Shown piece by piece: positions 53,789-63,989 of a DNA stretch of 64,000 nucleotides. Numbering within the stretch: the first letter of the stretch is position 1; every line of letters starts with the position of its first letter. The stretch comes from Chitinophagaceae bacterium. Lineage in GTDB: Bacteria > Bacteroidota > Bacteroidia > Chitinophagales > Chitinophagaceae. The notes below the pieces were generated by a model. It was given only the letters and a program-made list of their open reading frames with translations. It was not told where the DNA came from and searched no databases. Position numbers and translations under genes: made by a program. The DNA is taken from assembly GCA_016720825.1 (NCBI GenBank), contig JADKJV010000006.1, forward strand, positions 62,001 to 126,000. Reading direction: 5' to 3'.

Positions 53789-54984
53789 TTATTTTAAAGC
53801 TTGCCCGATATAGTTATAAATATTCTGGACGTTGTTTTCCCAGGAATGTGACCTCGCGAAAGCAATCCGCTGGTTTTCTTTCCCGGAATTATTTTCAGTA
53901 AGCGCAGTGTCAATGGCCTGGTTATACTCATTGGCGTTTGCACAGAGATAAGCATGCTCTTTGAACAGCTGCATGGTATCCGTAGTGGTAGCCACAACCG
54001 GTTTACCCATCGCCAGGTATTCATCCACTTTGCGGGGATAATTACCAATAGTGATTTCATTGATCAGCTGCGGATTCAGGCAAACCTGGAAAGCAGACAT
54101 GAACTCAGGCACCCTGGATTTAGGGATACTGCCGGGGAAATGCACATTCGGTAAACCATGCAGTGCATGTGCCGCAAATACTTTGTCTTCCCGGCCGATG
54201 ATCACAAATGACCATTGCGGGTTTTGCCTGGCCACATCATAAATCAGATCCGGATCGAGACGGAGGCTGTTGATATCACCGATATAACCAATGCGCGGTT
54301 CGTGGATGGCAGCTATTTCAGCAGGCACATCAAAGCGATGTGAAGGATCATAAGCCGACAGGTCAACCCCCTGGCCCACATCATAACTTTTCTGGTTGAA
54401 TTTGGCAGCGAATCCGGCCAGCTGCGGGGAATTACAAACCACCAGGTCACTTTTTCGATCAGTGCAGGCTCGAGGCGAGCCACATGTTTTTTCCAGTAAG
54501 CAAAAGGCTGGAGGTTATCACGACGGTAATAAACCGACAGTGAAGGCTTCAGGTATTCTTTGGCGTAAAAACTCCGGTAAATATCATTGTCAATAAAGTG
54601 AATGGGATTGGAAAAGTCCAGCTCCTGCATCACTTTCCGCACATAGCGGTACATTTTCCTGTTATTCCTTTTGTTGAACACATCAAACAGGAAACCATCA
54701 GGCAAACCATTGACGGACCACACCGAAAAAGGAAAGTCAAGCACCCAAAGGTTTTCACCCACTTTACGCAACGGGTTCTTTCTTTTCTTCAGTACATCCA
54801 TGCGCTGTTTGGTTTCAGGCGTGGGTTTATTGCGGAGGATGGTCATGGTATCCAGCGGGCTGTTTACATACAGCACCCGGTTATCTTTCGCAAACTCTTT
54901 CGCAATGTCTATGGCATTCGAGCCAATGGGAATATCCCATGACTGCAGGCCGGTGATCACGATATCTTTATTTTTCATTTTCAT
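53789..54984 (-). CDS. glycosyltransferase, GT-B/family 1-4 type (frameshifted)
   Basis: About 398 residues. First frame 54313-54984: VITGLQSWDIPIGSNAIDIA, WVLDFPFSVWSVNGLPDGF. Second frame 53789-54442: DLVVCNSPQLAGFAAKFNQK, RIGYIGDINSLRLDPDLIYD, WSFVIIGREDK, NEITIGNYPRKVDEYLAMGK, PVVATTTDTMQLFKEHAYL. Adding one base to the T5 run at 54451-54455 joins them (ALIEKSDLVVCNSPQL). The C-terminal block is the donor-binding half of GT4/GT1 enzymes. Its start overlaps the end of the polymerase gene by 4 bases. Confidence 0.86.
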
Positions 54985-56474
54985 TTTGTACCCGGTTTAT
55001 TCGCTGCCGGAAGCGTTTCAGTTGCCGGAAGTGGCGTATCCAGCTTATCAGTATTCATCAGTAATGCCATTGAAATAAAAATCAGGATGTTCGTCGGGAA
55101 ATTCCCGAGGATGGCGTTTCCGTAAGAAGCCACCATCACACCCACCATGCCAGCCAGTAATGCCGACATTTTGAGTTTCAGTATCGGATCCCTGATCCGG
55201 TACATGATTTTATATCCGCCTTTTATAGCTACATAAAACAGGATAAACAAATGGAGTAACAGACCCACGATGCCCTGCTCCACCCATATCAGCACATACC
55301 AGCTGTCGGTTGCAATCTGAGATAAAAATGCATTGGGGAGATAACGCTGGGCTTTCACACCACCATGACCGACGCCACCACCAAAAGGCCTGGTACGCAG
55401 GTAATTCTTCAGGATTTTCTGGTTATTCAGCCTCACCTGCAATGAAGCATCATTGGGATCAAAGGCCGTACGCATCCGGCGGATTTCCGCATTGCCCTGG
55501 CCGATATTGGTGTATTTGAAAAACACAAACACACTTAATAATAAAATGGTACCGGCCATTAACACGGCTTTGTTCTTCCGCAGGATGAAGAATGTGGCAA
55601 ATCCGGCAAGCGGAATACTGATGGCACCCCTTGTACCGGAAATCAGCATACCATATAAACCCAGTATGGCCACCAGGTGGAAAAACATTTTTACCAGCCT
55701 TTTTTTGGTGGACATGGCATAAATAATGGCCACCACTGCCGTGTACGCCTGGTTGGCACCAAACTGCCCCGCATCACTCAGGAATGAAAACACCCGGAGC
55801 TTACCAAACAGGATGTGTGTTTTATAATTGCCTTCATTTAACCATGCTTGTTCTGCAGAATCAACACCCATCTTTAACTGCATAATCCCTTTTAGTGAAG
55901 CCAGGATGGACAATACTCCCCAGAGGTAAAAAAAGAAGTCAATTTTTTTATGATTATCAAAGAAGAGCAGCGTCAGCGGTACAATGAGGAACATATAAAA
56001 GCTGATACCCCTTCCGGAAAACCAGGCAGCAACACTTTGTGCCTGCGGGTTAAAGAGCTCAAAAATGGTATATGCAAACCAGATGATGGACAGAATGGTA
56101 ATGTCTTTGTTAGCAGGCTTCCAGTTAATTTTATCCCGGAACTTATTCATGAACAGCGCCAGGTATGTAAACAACAGGATACCGTCAACTCCCAGTCCAA
56201 ACTGTACATCTTTTACATATCGGCCGATACCCAGCACGAAAAAGCTAAATGCCACGATGGTATACAATCCGATAACGGGATAACGGAAAATCAGGTAAGC
56301 ATACACCAACATGAAAAAAAGCCCGAGGAAAAGTCCCAGACCGATAAATCCCAGTTTAGCAACCGCCAGGCCAAACACACCCACACCCAGGAATAATCCC
56401 AGCACAAAACGCGGGTTCTCCAAACGGGAGGATCCGGTATTATACTCGAAAGGATGTAAAGAAGCGGGCAACAT
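54981..56474 (-). CDS. O-antigen ligase/polymerase family protein (Wzy-like)
   Basis: 497 residues with about twelve membrane helices and a large periplasmic loop (about 300-400) holding RTRPFGGGVGHGGVKAQRYL and DSWYVLIWVEQGIVGLLLHL, typical of the Wzy_C/O-antigen ligase superfamily. MLISGTRGAISIPLAGFATF is another conserved block. It joins lipid-linked repeat units into polymer at the outer face of the inner membrane. It overlaps both neighbours (4 bases with the glycosyltransferase; 1 base with the flippase), so the genes are tightly linked. No frameshift. Confidence 0.9.
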   Translation of the reverse strand: MLPASLHPFEYNTGSSRLENPRFVLGLFLGVGVFGLAVAKLGFIGLGLFLGLFFMLVYAYLIFRYPVIGLYTIVAFSFFVLGIGRYVKDVQFGLGVDGILLFTYLALFMNKFRDKINWKPANKDITILSIIWFAYTIFELFNPQAQSVAAWFSGRGISFYMFLIVPLTLLFFDNHKKIDFFFYLWGVLSILASLKGIMQLKMGVDSAEQAWLNEGNYKTHILFGKLRVFSFLSDAGQFGANQAYTAVVAIIYAMSTKKRLVKMFFHLVAILGLYGMLISGTRGAISIPLAGFATFFILRKNKAVLMAGTILLLSVFVFFKYTNIGQGNAEIRRMRTAFDPNDASLQVRLNNQKILKNYLRTRPFGGGVGHGGVKAQRYLPNAFLSQIATDSWYVLIWVEQGIVGLLLHLFILFYVAIKGGYKIMYRIRDPILKLKMSALLAGMVGVMVASYGNAILGNFPTNILIFISMALLMNTDKLDTPLPATETLPAANKPGTK

Positions 56475-57858
56475 TATTTTTGATTTACAGCGATGATGGT
56501 ATGTTTAGGCCGGTGAACCAGCTTGTTAAATATGTTTTTATAGAATATAATTCCTTGTTTGAATATTTCCCTGTAACTAAGCGAAAGCTCTTTATCCAGA
56601 AAACGCATCCCAATCCAGATACCCAGCATCGTAAAGAGTATTGAAGCCACAGCTACCATGATTAATGAGTGGAAAACATAAATAGCAATCAGATCTCCAC
56701 CTACATTGGCGATAACCATAAAGAATACCTTAATTGCATTCACACCGGGCTTGTTGATACTGTCGAGCCCAATGCCTGTCATCCGGTCAATCGGCAGTAA
56801 CAATCCATAGAGTGAAAACACACGCACGATAGTCACAGCACTTGCGCCTCCATCCGGACTGCTAAACAGGTATTGTTTGCCTGCAAGGACCATCACAAAA
56901 AAATCAGCAAACAGGAATGTAAACAGGCTCATGAATACAAAGAGGTAAGTCAGTGCACCCGCATATGTATAAAACAGGCTCTTTACTTCGGATATTCTAC
57001 CCTGTATACTGGCTTTCGACATTTTCGGGAAAGCGGTTGCCACAAAACTCCGCAGTGGTATCTGTTGCAGTTCAGTCAGCTTCATGGGAATACTGTATAA
57101 TGCTACTGCACCAACACCCATTGGGCTTAAACTGATTATCAGTGTATCCGCACTGCGCAGCAGGTTGGTACCGATGAGGGTGAACGTGGTATATTTCCCG
57201 AAGTGGAGTAATAAACGATTGGTATAGCCGCTGGCTTTGAACAGATGTTTCATCCCGTCCCACCCGGCAACGATACTGATCACAGAAGTCAGTGCGTTGA
57301 TGATGATCATCGCCCAGATCAGTTCTGTAAGTGTAAGGTGATAGAAAGTATGGTTAAACAGGATAACACCGAAAAATAAACCGCTGTTAAGTCCTTTAAT
57401 AACCAGCATCTTCCCGAATTTCCTGTCGGCATGTAACACCACCAATGCATTATTCCAGGGCAGGTTAATGACTGCGAGAATGGGATACCAGGTAAAGAAC
57501 AGTCCGTAACCGGAGGCCTGGATGGCATCATGAAAAAAATATTGCAAACTACCATCAGAACAACAATGACAGAGGTAGAAAAGATGCCTATCAATACATT
57601 GGAGCCGATAAACTGCAGTCTGGTATTTGCATCAGCACCGGAGAGGTAACGGATCAGCCCGGTATTTGTAATACCAAAGCGGAACATTTCAATAAATGAA
57701 CCCGATGAGATAAACAGTACCCACTGGCCGAACATATCAAGCGACAAACTCCTTGCCAGCAGTGCGAAACCGGCTATGCCAAACAAGGCAATGGCCAGGT
57801 TACCTGCAAGGGAAAGGAAATTATCTTCCCGGATTATTTTATGGAATGTCTTCTTCAC
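56474..57858 (-). CDS. polysaccharide flippase (Wzx-like, MATE/MOP superfamily), frameshifted
   Basis: About 461 residues. First frame 57319-57858 starts KKTFHKIIREDNFLSLAGNL and reads GIAGFALLARSLSLDMFGQW, the usual flippase N-terminus. The second frame 56474-57547 follows (YFFHDAIQASGYGLFFTWYP to HRPKHTIIAVNQK). The A7 run at 57533-57539 (T7 on the coding strand) marks the break. About twelve to fourteen membrane helices. It moves the lipid-linked repeat unit across the inner membrane. It ends at the start of the polymerase gene. Confidence 0.87.
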
Positions 57859-57867
57859 GGGGTTTTA

Positions 57868-60263
57868 TTATATTTCACTGTTTGAAAAGAACTGGAAACG
57901 GAAAAGGTTTTTTATTTTCCTGCGCAACACACCGCGCTTCCGCGGAAGTTCTCCCAATACAGATTCAGCTTCCTGCAGGGCTACGCCATTAATAATAAAG
58001 TTTGTTTTTTCAGGAGCCACCGACATAAATGCGTTCAGCGCTTTCTGGTCTGCATCATTCCAAATCCTGTTCGACCGGCAAATAAGCAGGCAGAGATCAG
58101 CCTGGCTTACCAGTTCAGCAGGATAATTGTGATGAAGGATAGCTGGCATTTCAATGATCACGTAATCCGGTTTGGCGGATTGAATGCCGGTTAAATCAGT
58201 ATATGAGGCAGCCTTCAGGTACTGGCCATCACTGTTATAAGATAAATAACTGCCTGCAGCCAGGGAGCTGTCAGGATTCCGGGAGAATGGGCTGTTGAAA
58301 TTGACACGGGGATCAGGGTAACCCAGCAAACGGCTGATAATTTAAACGCCTGTTTTTGGGAGCCGGCACCGGGTTAGCAGCATAATTCAGCATCACTACC
58401 TGCTTACCATTCTCCTGCAGATTACGCGCAATATTTCCTGCAACCACCGTTTTGCCTTCCCGTTCAGTAGTACTGAAAACAAGTATCGTTTTGGTTTCTT
58501 TTCCGCTGTCAGTTAAAGCAGGTGATTGCTCCAGGTTCTGTACTGTCAACTCAAGTAAACGCTTCTGGACAAATGGCAGGTTAATGGAACCGTGATTCAG
58601 CAATATCTTAGGGATAACACCCATGTATGGGATGTTGAGTACGGAAGAAGCATTTTTCAGATTCTTCAGGGTCTTGTCAAAATATTCCATCATTAATATA
58701 CCGGCCAGCACCAGGATAGCACCCAGGAATGCGGCGGCAATGATCATGATTTTCCGTTTCGTGGGATTGGGTGAAATGGGATAATAAGGCGGATCCACAC
58801 TTTTAATATTTGCAGCCAGCTCATTATCCTGCAGTTTCAGTTTTGCCAGGTTCAATCCATGAAGGATTTCAAGATAACCCTGCTCAGAAACCGCAATTTC
58901 CCTTTCAATCCTTTTAATATTTGCTCCCGCAGGTGCATAGATTGAATATTGCTGCTGGAAATCCCTGTTCCGCTGATCCATCACCTTCAGTTTCGCTTTC
59001 ATGTTTTCAGCTTCCACCACATTGTTGATCCATTCATTGAGTACATTGGCAACGGGCAATCCTTCAGTCGTGTTCTGGTAGGAATAAATATCTTCTACGT
59101 TTTTCTTGATTTCACCTTTCAGGTATTCAGCCTGGCGGCGAAGCCCATCCACTTTGAATGCAATGCTTTCATCTGCCTCGGCACTTGCAATCTGGTAATT
59201 CAGGTCACCCAGCATTTTTTTCTTATCCAGTAATGCCGAACTTTTCAGCTGCACCTGTTGCTGGATATTCAGTTTATCTTCCAGTTTCTTAATCCCTGCT
59301 TCCATACCGGCCAGTTGTGCTTTCTTGTTGTTATAATCAACTTCCATATCTTCCTTCACCACAGCAACGGCCTTACTTTGTTCGTAATAATTAATGATAT
59401 TATTCTCTTTGTTGAAGCCAAGTAATTTATCTTCTGCTTCTTTTAATTTTTTGTCGGCCATGGTTAACTGTGATTCAAAATATTTCACCACAGCATCAGA
59501 TCTGTTTTCCTTAATTCCTTTATAGTTGTTGATACAAACTTCACTCAGGATAGCCAGTGTTTGCTGGCAGATACCCGGATCATCCACATTGTATGTCAGG
59601 CGAATCAAGTCAGAGTTGGCAATCCTTTCCGCTTTGATGCCGGATAAAGCCCCTATCGAATAATGCGGATTCTGGTAGTTCAGCAGCTTATACACAAAAT
59701 TGGTATCGCTGTTTTTCATCAGGTTTGTAAGATTCATCACTGTTCTTTCGTAATCCAGCGGGTTAATGGATGAAGGGAACAGTTTATGACTGGCCAGCAC
59801 ACTCACTTCTTCAGTGGCCGGGAGTTTCGATTTGCCTGCGGCAGCTGGAATCTGCAGGCATAGGTGCAATGCTGAACGGCGATTTCCTGACATAAGAATA
59901 GATATACTTCGGAGTGATTTTCTTTAAATCATCCAGTGACTTTTGTGAAATGTATTTCGGATCTGCTTTATCCAGCAGCAGGTGCTGGCTCAGCAAACGA
60001 ATAGCTACTTCCTCCTGGGTTTCCCGGGAGTTGATGATATTAATGAGGTTATCAAAAGCGGTGTTCGTGGCAAAATAGTTAAAGCCCTTGTCCATTTCAA
60101 TAGTGGAGCCTGTTGCCAGTCCGGTATATAAAGTAGTACGGGAAGTAAAAACAAAATTAGGCTCCCGTGTCATCATGATCTGCATACCTGCGAGCAGGAG
60201 CGGAACGAGGATGAGGAGCACAATGTGCTTCCTGACCAGTCGTATAAATTCAATGATTTTCAT
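57868..60263 (-). CDS. Wzc/GumC-like chain-length protein with degenerate tyrosine-kinase domain (frameshifted)
   Basis: About 797 residues in three frames (59811-60263, 58313-59893, 57868-58329). Order: Wzz N-terminus with membrane helix (HIVLLILVPLLLAGMQIMMT); periplasmic coiled coil (about 200-470; LTMADKKLKEAEDKLLGFNK); second helix (IMIIAAAFLGAILVLAGILM); BY-kinase-like ATPase with Walker A (FSTTEREGKTVVAGN). The following strand is VVMLNYAANP, lacking the DxD of Walker A', and the next is DYVIIEMP, where DxP is expected to be IDTPP; no Tyr-rich tail. Likely regulates polymer length and export but may not phosphorylate. Joins: near 59850 and 58328-58330 (one extra base). Confidence 0.85.
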
Positions 60264-60265
60264 GG

Positions 60266-61018
60266 TTACTGTTTTGAAGCCGGCATAGTGAGCCTGAATC
60301 CAATAATGTCTTCCAGGATCATTTTTGAAGTAATGAATTCTGAGCGGGCTGATTCATAAGCCAGCTCGGCGGTTGAAATAATATCTGATATCCGCACATA
60401 TTCCGCAACCGGAATCAAGCCATTCGCAAACTGCTTCTCCACCATTTCCATATTCACACGGGCATTACCCAGGTTAAGGGACCTGATATTCAGCAGGCGT
60501 TGTTTGAGCAAAACTTCCTGGTATTGGCGGATCACCATTTGGCGGATTTCATCCTGCTGGGCTTCTTCCATCGCACGGGCCTGTTCGAGCTGTGCATTGG
60601 CACCCTTGATCTGGTTCTTCCGGTCAAGGATATCACCTAAGGGCAATTTCAGGTAGAGCCCCAGTCCATAATTGAACTGTTTACTGGTAGCGGTGTACAT
60701 CGTGGTAGACTGCGTGGTGGCTGTTGACGAAAAATTGTCAAATGTTCCGTAACGCGTATCGGCCTGGAAGCCCATATTACGCAACCAGTAATTCTGTGTG
60801 GTTTTCAAACCTGATTCCCTGACCTGGATATCCAGGTTACGGTAACGGACAGATGCATTGTGCTTCAGTGCAGAGTCAATCAGGTCCACCAATGGCGGCA
60901 ATATGATTGTGGTGTCTTTCACCGGGCTTACCTGTATGCCGGGCTTTTGGCCTGAAACACCCTTCAGCACAAGTATGCAAAGGGCTATCAGGAAAATATT
61001 TTTTGTATAGGGTTTCAT
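60266..61018 (-). CDS. short TolC-family outer-membrane protein
   Basis: 250 residues, about half the normal length of TolC-family exporters. Signal peptide (KNIFLIALCILVLKGVSG, cleavage near GQ). One OEP repeat: DLIDSALKHNASVRYRNLDI, a long helix (KGANAQLEQARAMEEAQQDE), LGNARVNMEMVEKQFANGLI and ITSKMILEDIIGFRL. Usual proteins have two such repeats; Bacteroidota polysaccharide loci often have this single-repeat form beside the Wzc-like gene, so it may serve as export partner or a lipoprotein-free channel part. It lies 2 bases upstream of the Wzc-like gene. I see no break. Confidence 0.82.
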   Translation of the reverse strand: MKPYTKNIFLIALCILVLKGVSGQKPGIQVSPVKDTTIILPPLVDLIDSALKHNASVRYRNLDIQVRESGLKTTQNYWLRNMGFQADTRYGTFDNFSSTATTQSTTMYTATSKQFNYGLGLYLKLPLGDILDRKNQIKGANAQLEQARAMEEAQQDEIRQMVIRQYQEVLLKQRLLNIRSLNLGNARVNMEMVEKQFANGLIPVAEYVRISDIISTAELAYESARSEFITSKMILEDIIGFRLTMPASKQ

Positions 61019-61054
61019 TTCGATTGATTGATTCGGGTGTTTGATTCGTGTGAT

Positions 61055-62078
61055 TTATACCGAGTCCTTTTGGAAAAGGGCCGGAATCAGAGACCGGTAA
61101 TACCAGCCGGGGCTAAAAACCTTTTGGATAAAGTATCTACCGTGAGTAATTCCGCTTCATACACCGGTAGCGGGCGGTTACCAACAATTGACATATCCCC
61201 TTTAATTACATTGATCAGCTGGGGCAGTTCATCAATACTGGTGTTGCGGATGATTTTTCCAACACGGGTAATGCGGGGATCATCCTTGATTTTTACAAAA
61301 GCAGATTTTTTCTCCGCGATGGACGCTTTCTGGGTATTAAACCAGTAATCGCAGATCTGGTGGTCGTTTATATATAATAAAGGAGAACAGGTGTGTCCGT
61401 GAGCTAATTCACTGCAGCGGGGACAGGGTTTTGCAAAATCAATGTCAGATTGCGTATCAGCCGTATCATACTGGTTTTTTTCTTTGGCCAGTTCTTTTAA
61501 CATGGCATCAGCGCCCGTGCGCATGGAACGGAGCTTGTAAAAATACCTTTTGATTCAAGCCTGATGGCCAGGAGGATCAGCAGTAAAATGGGTGATAAAA
61601 CCAGGAGGATAGTTGATGCCACAACAATATCGAACAGGCGTTTGGAGAAAGGCATTTTGTAAACAACAGAATCCGTTTCAGTAACAGCTTCCTTTTTGGA
61701 TTTTTGGCGGAACCGGCAAAGGAATTCAATCCGCTCAGTTAGTCCAAGCGGCATGTGCTGGGAGGTTACGTAGTAATCATCCACATGCTTATCATACGCG
61801 GTCTTATATAACTCATCCCTGAATTCCTTCGAAAGCAGGATAAACGGGATGGTGTTGAATTTTTTCTGTTCACGGATCCAATCGTACATATAGAAACCAT
61901 TGGCCCCGGATAAACCGAAATCGCAAAAAACAGCATCTGTTCTTTTGCCCGACATCAGGTGATTGATGCCTGAAATGGTACTGTCAGCCACGGAAATGGA
62001 CACAGCGCTGTTATTTTTAAGCGGTTCGAAATAGGCAGGGTTCTGTCCTATATATAATATGTCAAGGGAAGTTTTCAT
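61055..62078 (-). CDS. receiver-domain-fused initiating sugar transferase (frameshifted, C-terminus deleted)
   Basis: First frame 61497-62078: receiver-like domain (LDILYIGQNPAYFEPLKNNS; DAVFCDFGLSGANGFYMYDW), which keeps the phosphorylated Asp but lacks the N-terminal acidic pair. Then SKRLFDIVVASTILLVLSPI, the start of the bacterial sugar transferase (PF02397). Adding one base to A5 at 61539-61543 gives KGIFYKLRSMRTGADAML in place of the stop. Second frame: DDPRITRVGKIIRNTSIDEL, PQLINVIKGDMSIVGNRPLP, ending RFLAPAGITGL. The expected WQVTGR-like tail of about 40 residues is missing; the following bases read LIPALFQKDSV (stop 61055), the usual last residues. Starts glycan synthesis on undecaprenyl phosphate. 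Confidence 0.83.
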
Positions 62079-62126
62079 GATTGCTTGTAAGGGGTACAGT
62101 AAAATAAATCTGCGTGTTTGAATTGC

Positions 62127-62514
62127 TTACCAGGCCACTGAGTAGTGAATGGGGAACAGGTTCTTTTTTTACAACCTCTTCCAGCTCTTCCGGATTAAAG
62201 GGCTTGGTTACAAAATCCTGTGCTCCCAGCTTATAGGACTTAATACGCTCTTTGCTTTCTGATTTGGCGGAAAGCATGATCACCGGTGTATGTCGCGTGA
62301 AACCACGCTGGCGGAACCTCGACAAAAACGTATAACCATCCATGCCCGGCATTTGTATATCACAAATGACCAGGTCCGGCAGGTTGTTTTCCAGCCATTC
62401 CAGCGCTTCTTCGGCCGTATTAATTACAGTAATGTCGTATTCGCCGGAGAGAAAATTTTCCAGCAACAGGCAGATGCTTATTTCGTCATCTACAACAAGT
62501 ATTTTCTTCTTCAT
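62127..62514 (-). CDS. single-domain response regulator
   Basis: About 129 residues. KKKILVVDDEISICLLLENF (acidic pair), LVICDIQMPGMDGYTFLSRF (phospho-Asp), VIMLSAKSES, GAQDFVTKPFNPEELEEVVK (Lys-Pro). The open frame runs to 62062, but an extra A in the A7 (minus strand) of 62164-62170 shifts it; with A6 it ends VVKKNLFPIHYSVAW at 62127. No output domain. It lies between the Hpt protein gene and the receiver-sugar transferase gene, and can shuttle phosphate or control export proteins. Confidence 0.85.
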
Positions 62515-62650
62515 AAGGTACTTTTAGTTTCGGGATGATTCGTTTTCCGGGCAGCCACCAGCGATTCAAGGGCTGGTGCCCCCTGTTAAAACTCTTAATA
62601 CCCGATATTATTTTTATTTTCTTTAAGACTTAGTCAAAGAAATATGGGAT

Positions 62651-63037
62651 TTAAACAGTTGTATCAGCATTCTGTAAGTGTTTACCAGTAGCCAGGTATT
62701 CTTCCACCATTTCTTCAATCACTGCAGCCGTGATATTCTTCACCTGCTCCAGTTTGCTTTCCAGTTCAGCGTTGATCTCTTCTTTTTCAGCCAGGAATTC
62801 AATCTGGTGAAGGAGTGTCACCACACTGTTGATTCCATAGTAAGAAAAAGTAGGTCTGATCTTATGTGACATTTCCCGCAGCCTGGGGAAATCCAGGGAG
62901 TAATAAGCAGCAGCGTGCTCTTTCAGTGTCATGGGTGTTTTTTCCACGAAAAGGCGGATAAATTTCCTGGCCTTCTCGGTATTGCCCCTGGTCATCTGCC
63001 AGATGAGCTGCATATTGTATAAACTGTTATTCTTCAT
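62651..63037 (-). CDS. Hpt-domain protein
   Basis: 128 residues, all helical. YYSLDFPRLREMSHKIRPTF is the Hpt motif (phospho-His in SHKI), preceded by MTRGNTEKARKFIRLFVEKT (helix B) and followed by VVTLLHQIEFLAEKEEINAE and ESKLEQVKNITAAVIEEMVE. It receives phosphate from a kinase and passes it to response regulators. Its neighbours are a single-domain regulator and a regulator-sugar transferase fusion. It starts 13 bases after the UDP-xylose synthase gene ends. No kinase is in the locus within the window. Confidence 0.85.
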   Translation of the reverse strand: MKNNSLYNMQLIWQMTRGNTEKARKFIRLFVEKTPMTLKEHAAAYYSLDFPRLREMSHKIRPTFSYYGINSVVTLLHQIEFLAEKEEINAELESKLEQVKNITAAVIEEMVEEYLATGKHLQNADTTV

Positions 63038-63050
63038 GTTGGTCTTATTC

Positions 63051-63989
63051 TCAGATGATCGTTTTGAAAAATTCGATTGTTTTTAAAAGGCCTTCCTCCA
63101 ATTGAACAGTTGGTGCCCAGTCCAGGTTCTTTTTAGCAAGCGTGATATCAGGCTGGCGCATCATCGGATCGTCGGCAGGAAGCGGCTGTTTGATAATTTT
63201 TGATGAAGATCCGGTCAGGCGAATAACATGATCGGCCAGCTGACGGATCGTAAATTCATTGGGGTTACCGATGTTCACGGGGCCGGTGAAGCTGGCAGGT
63301 GATGCCATCATGCGGATCATACCTTCCACGAGGTCATCCACGTACTGGAAACTGCGCGTCTGGTCACCTTCACCATAAATGGTGATATCCTTATTCTGCA
63401 GCGCCTGTACGATGAAATTGGAAACTACCCTTCCGTCATTCGGATGCATACGGGGACCGTACGTATTGAAAATGCGGATGATTTTTATCTGCACATCATT
63501 TTGCTGGTGATAACTGACAAATAATGTTTCAGCAGCCCGTTTCCCTTCATCATAGCAGGAACGTTCCCCGATCGGGTTTACATGTCCCCAGTAAGATTCA
63601 GGTTGCGGATGTACTTTAGGATCACCATACACTTCGCTGGTAGACGCCTGGAGGATTTTGGCATTTACCCTTTTGGCAAGACCAAGCATGTTGATCGCAC
63701 CCATCACAGAGGTTTTCATTGTTTTGATGGCATTATACTGGTAGTGCACAGGCGAAGCCGGGCAGGCCAGGTTATAAATTTCATCAGCTTCAATGAAGAA
63801 CGGCATCGTCACATCATGCCGGATCATCTCAAAATAGGGATGATCCAGCAGGTGAACGATGTTTTGTTTCTGACCCGTAAAGTAATTATCCAGGCAAAAC
63901 ACTTCATGTCCTTCGTTTAATAAGCGCTCGCATAAATGGGAGCCAACGAATCCGGCACCACCGGTAACTAAAATTCTTTTTCGGGTCAT
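63051..63989 (-). CDS. UDP-glucuronate decarboxylase (UDP-xylose synthase)
   Basis: 312 residues, complete. SDR family: ILVTGGAGFVGSHLCERLLN (NAD-binding GxxGxxG), ASTSEVYGDPKVHPQPESYW (TSE triad member), SCYDEGKRAAE (YxxxK), KIIRIFNTYGPRMHPNDGRV and QYVDDLVEGMIRMM. The PESYWG and IGERSCYDEGKR blocks are typical of UXS (EC 4.1.1.35), not of epimerases. It converts UDP-glucuronate to UDP-xylose, a precursor for the glycan of this locus. The gene starts 11 bases from the window end; more genes of the locus may lie beyond. Confidence 0.93.
   Translation of the reverse strand: MTRKRILVTGGAGFVGSHLCERLLNEGHEVFCLDNYFTGQKQNIVHLLDHPYFEMIRHDVTMPFFIEADEIYNLACPASPVHYQYNAIKTMKTSVMGAINMLGLAKRVNAKILQASTSEVYGDPKVHPQPESYWGHVNPIGERSCYDEGKRAAETLFVSYHQQNDVQIKIIRIFNTYGPRMHPNDGRVVSNFIVQALQNKDITIYGEGDQTRSFQYVDDLVEGMIRMMASPASFTGPVNIGNPNEFTIRQLADHVIRLTGSSSKIIKQPLPADDPMMRQPDITLAKKNLDWAPTVQLEEGLLKTIEFFKTII

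Noticed and set aside
5470..62514. Programmed ribosomal frameshifting as the cause of the many split genes
   Set aside because: No common slippery site with stem-loop was seen; the breaks affect many unrelated genes, go in both directions and mostly sit in short A/T runs.
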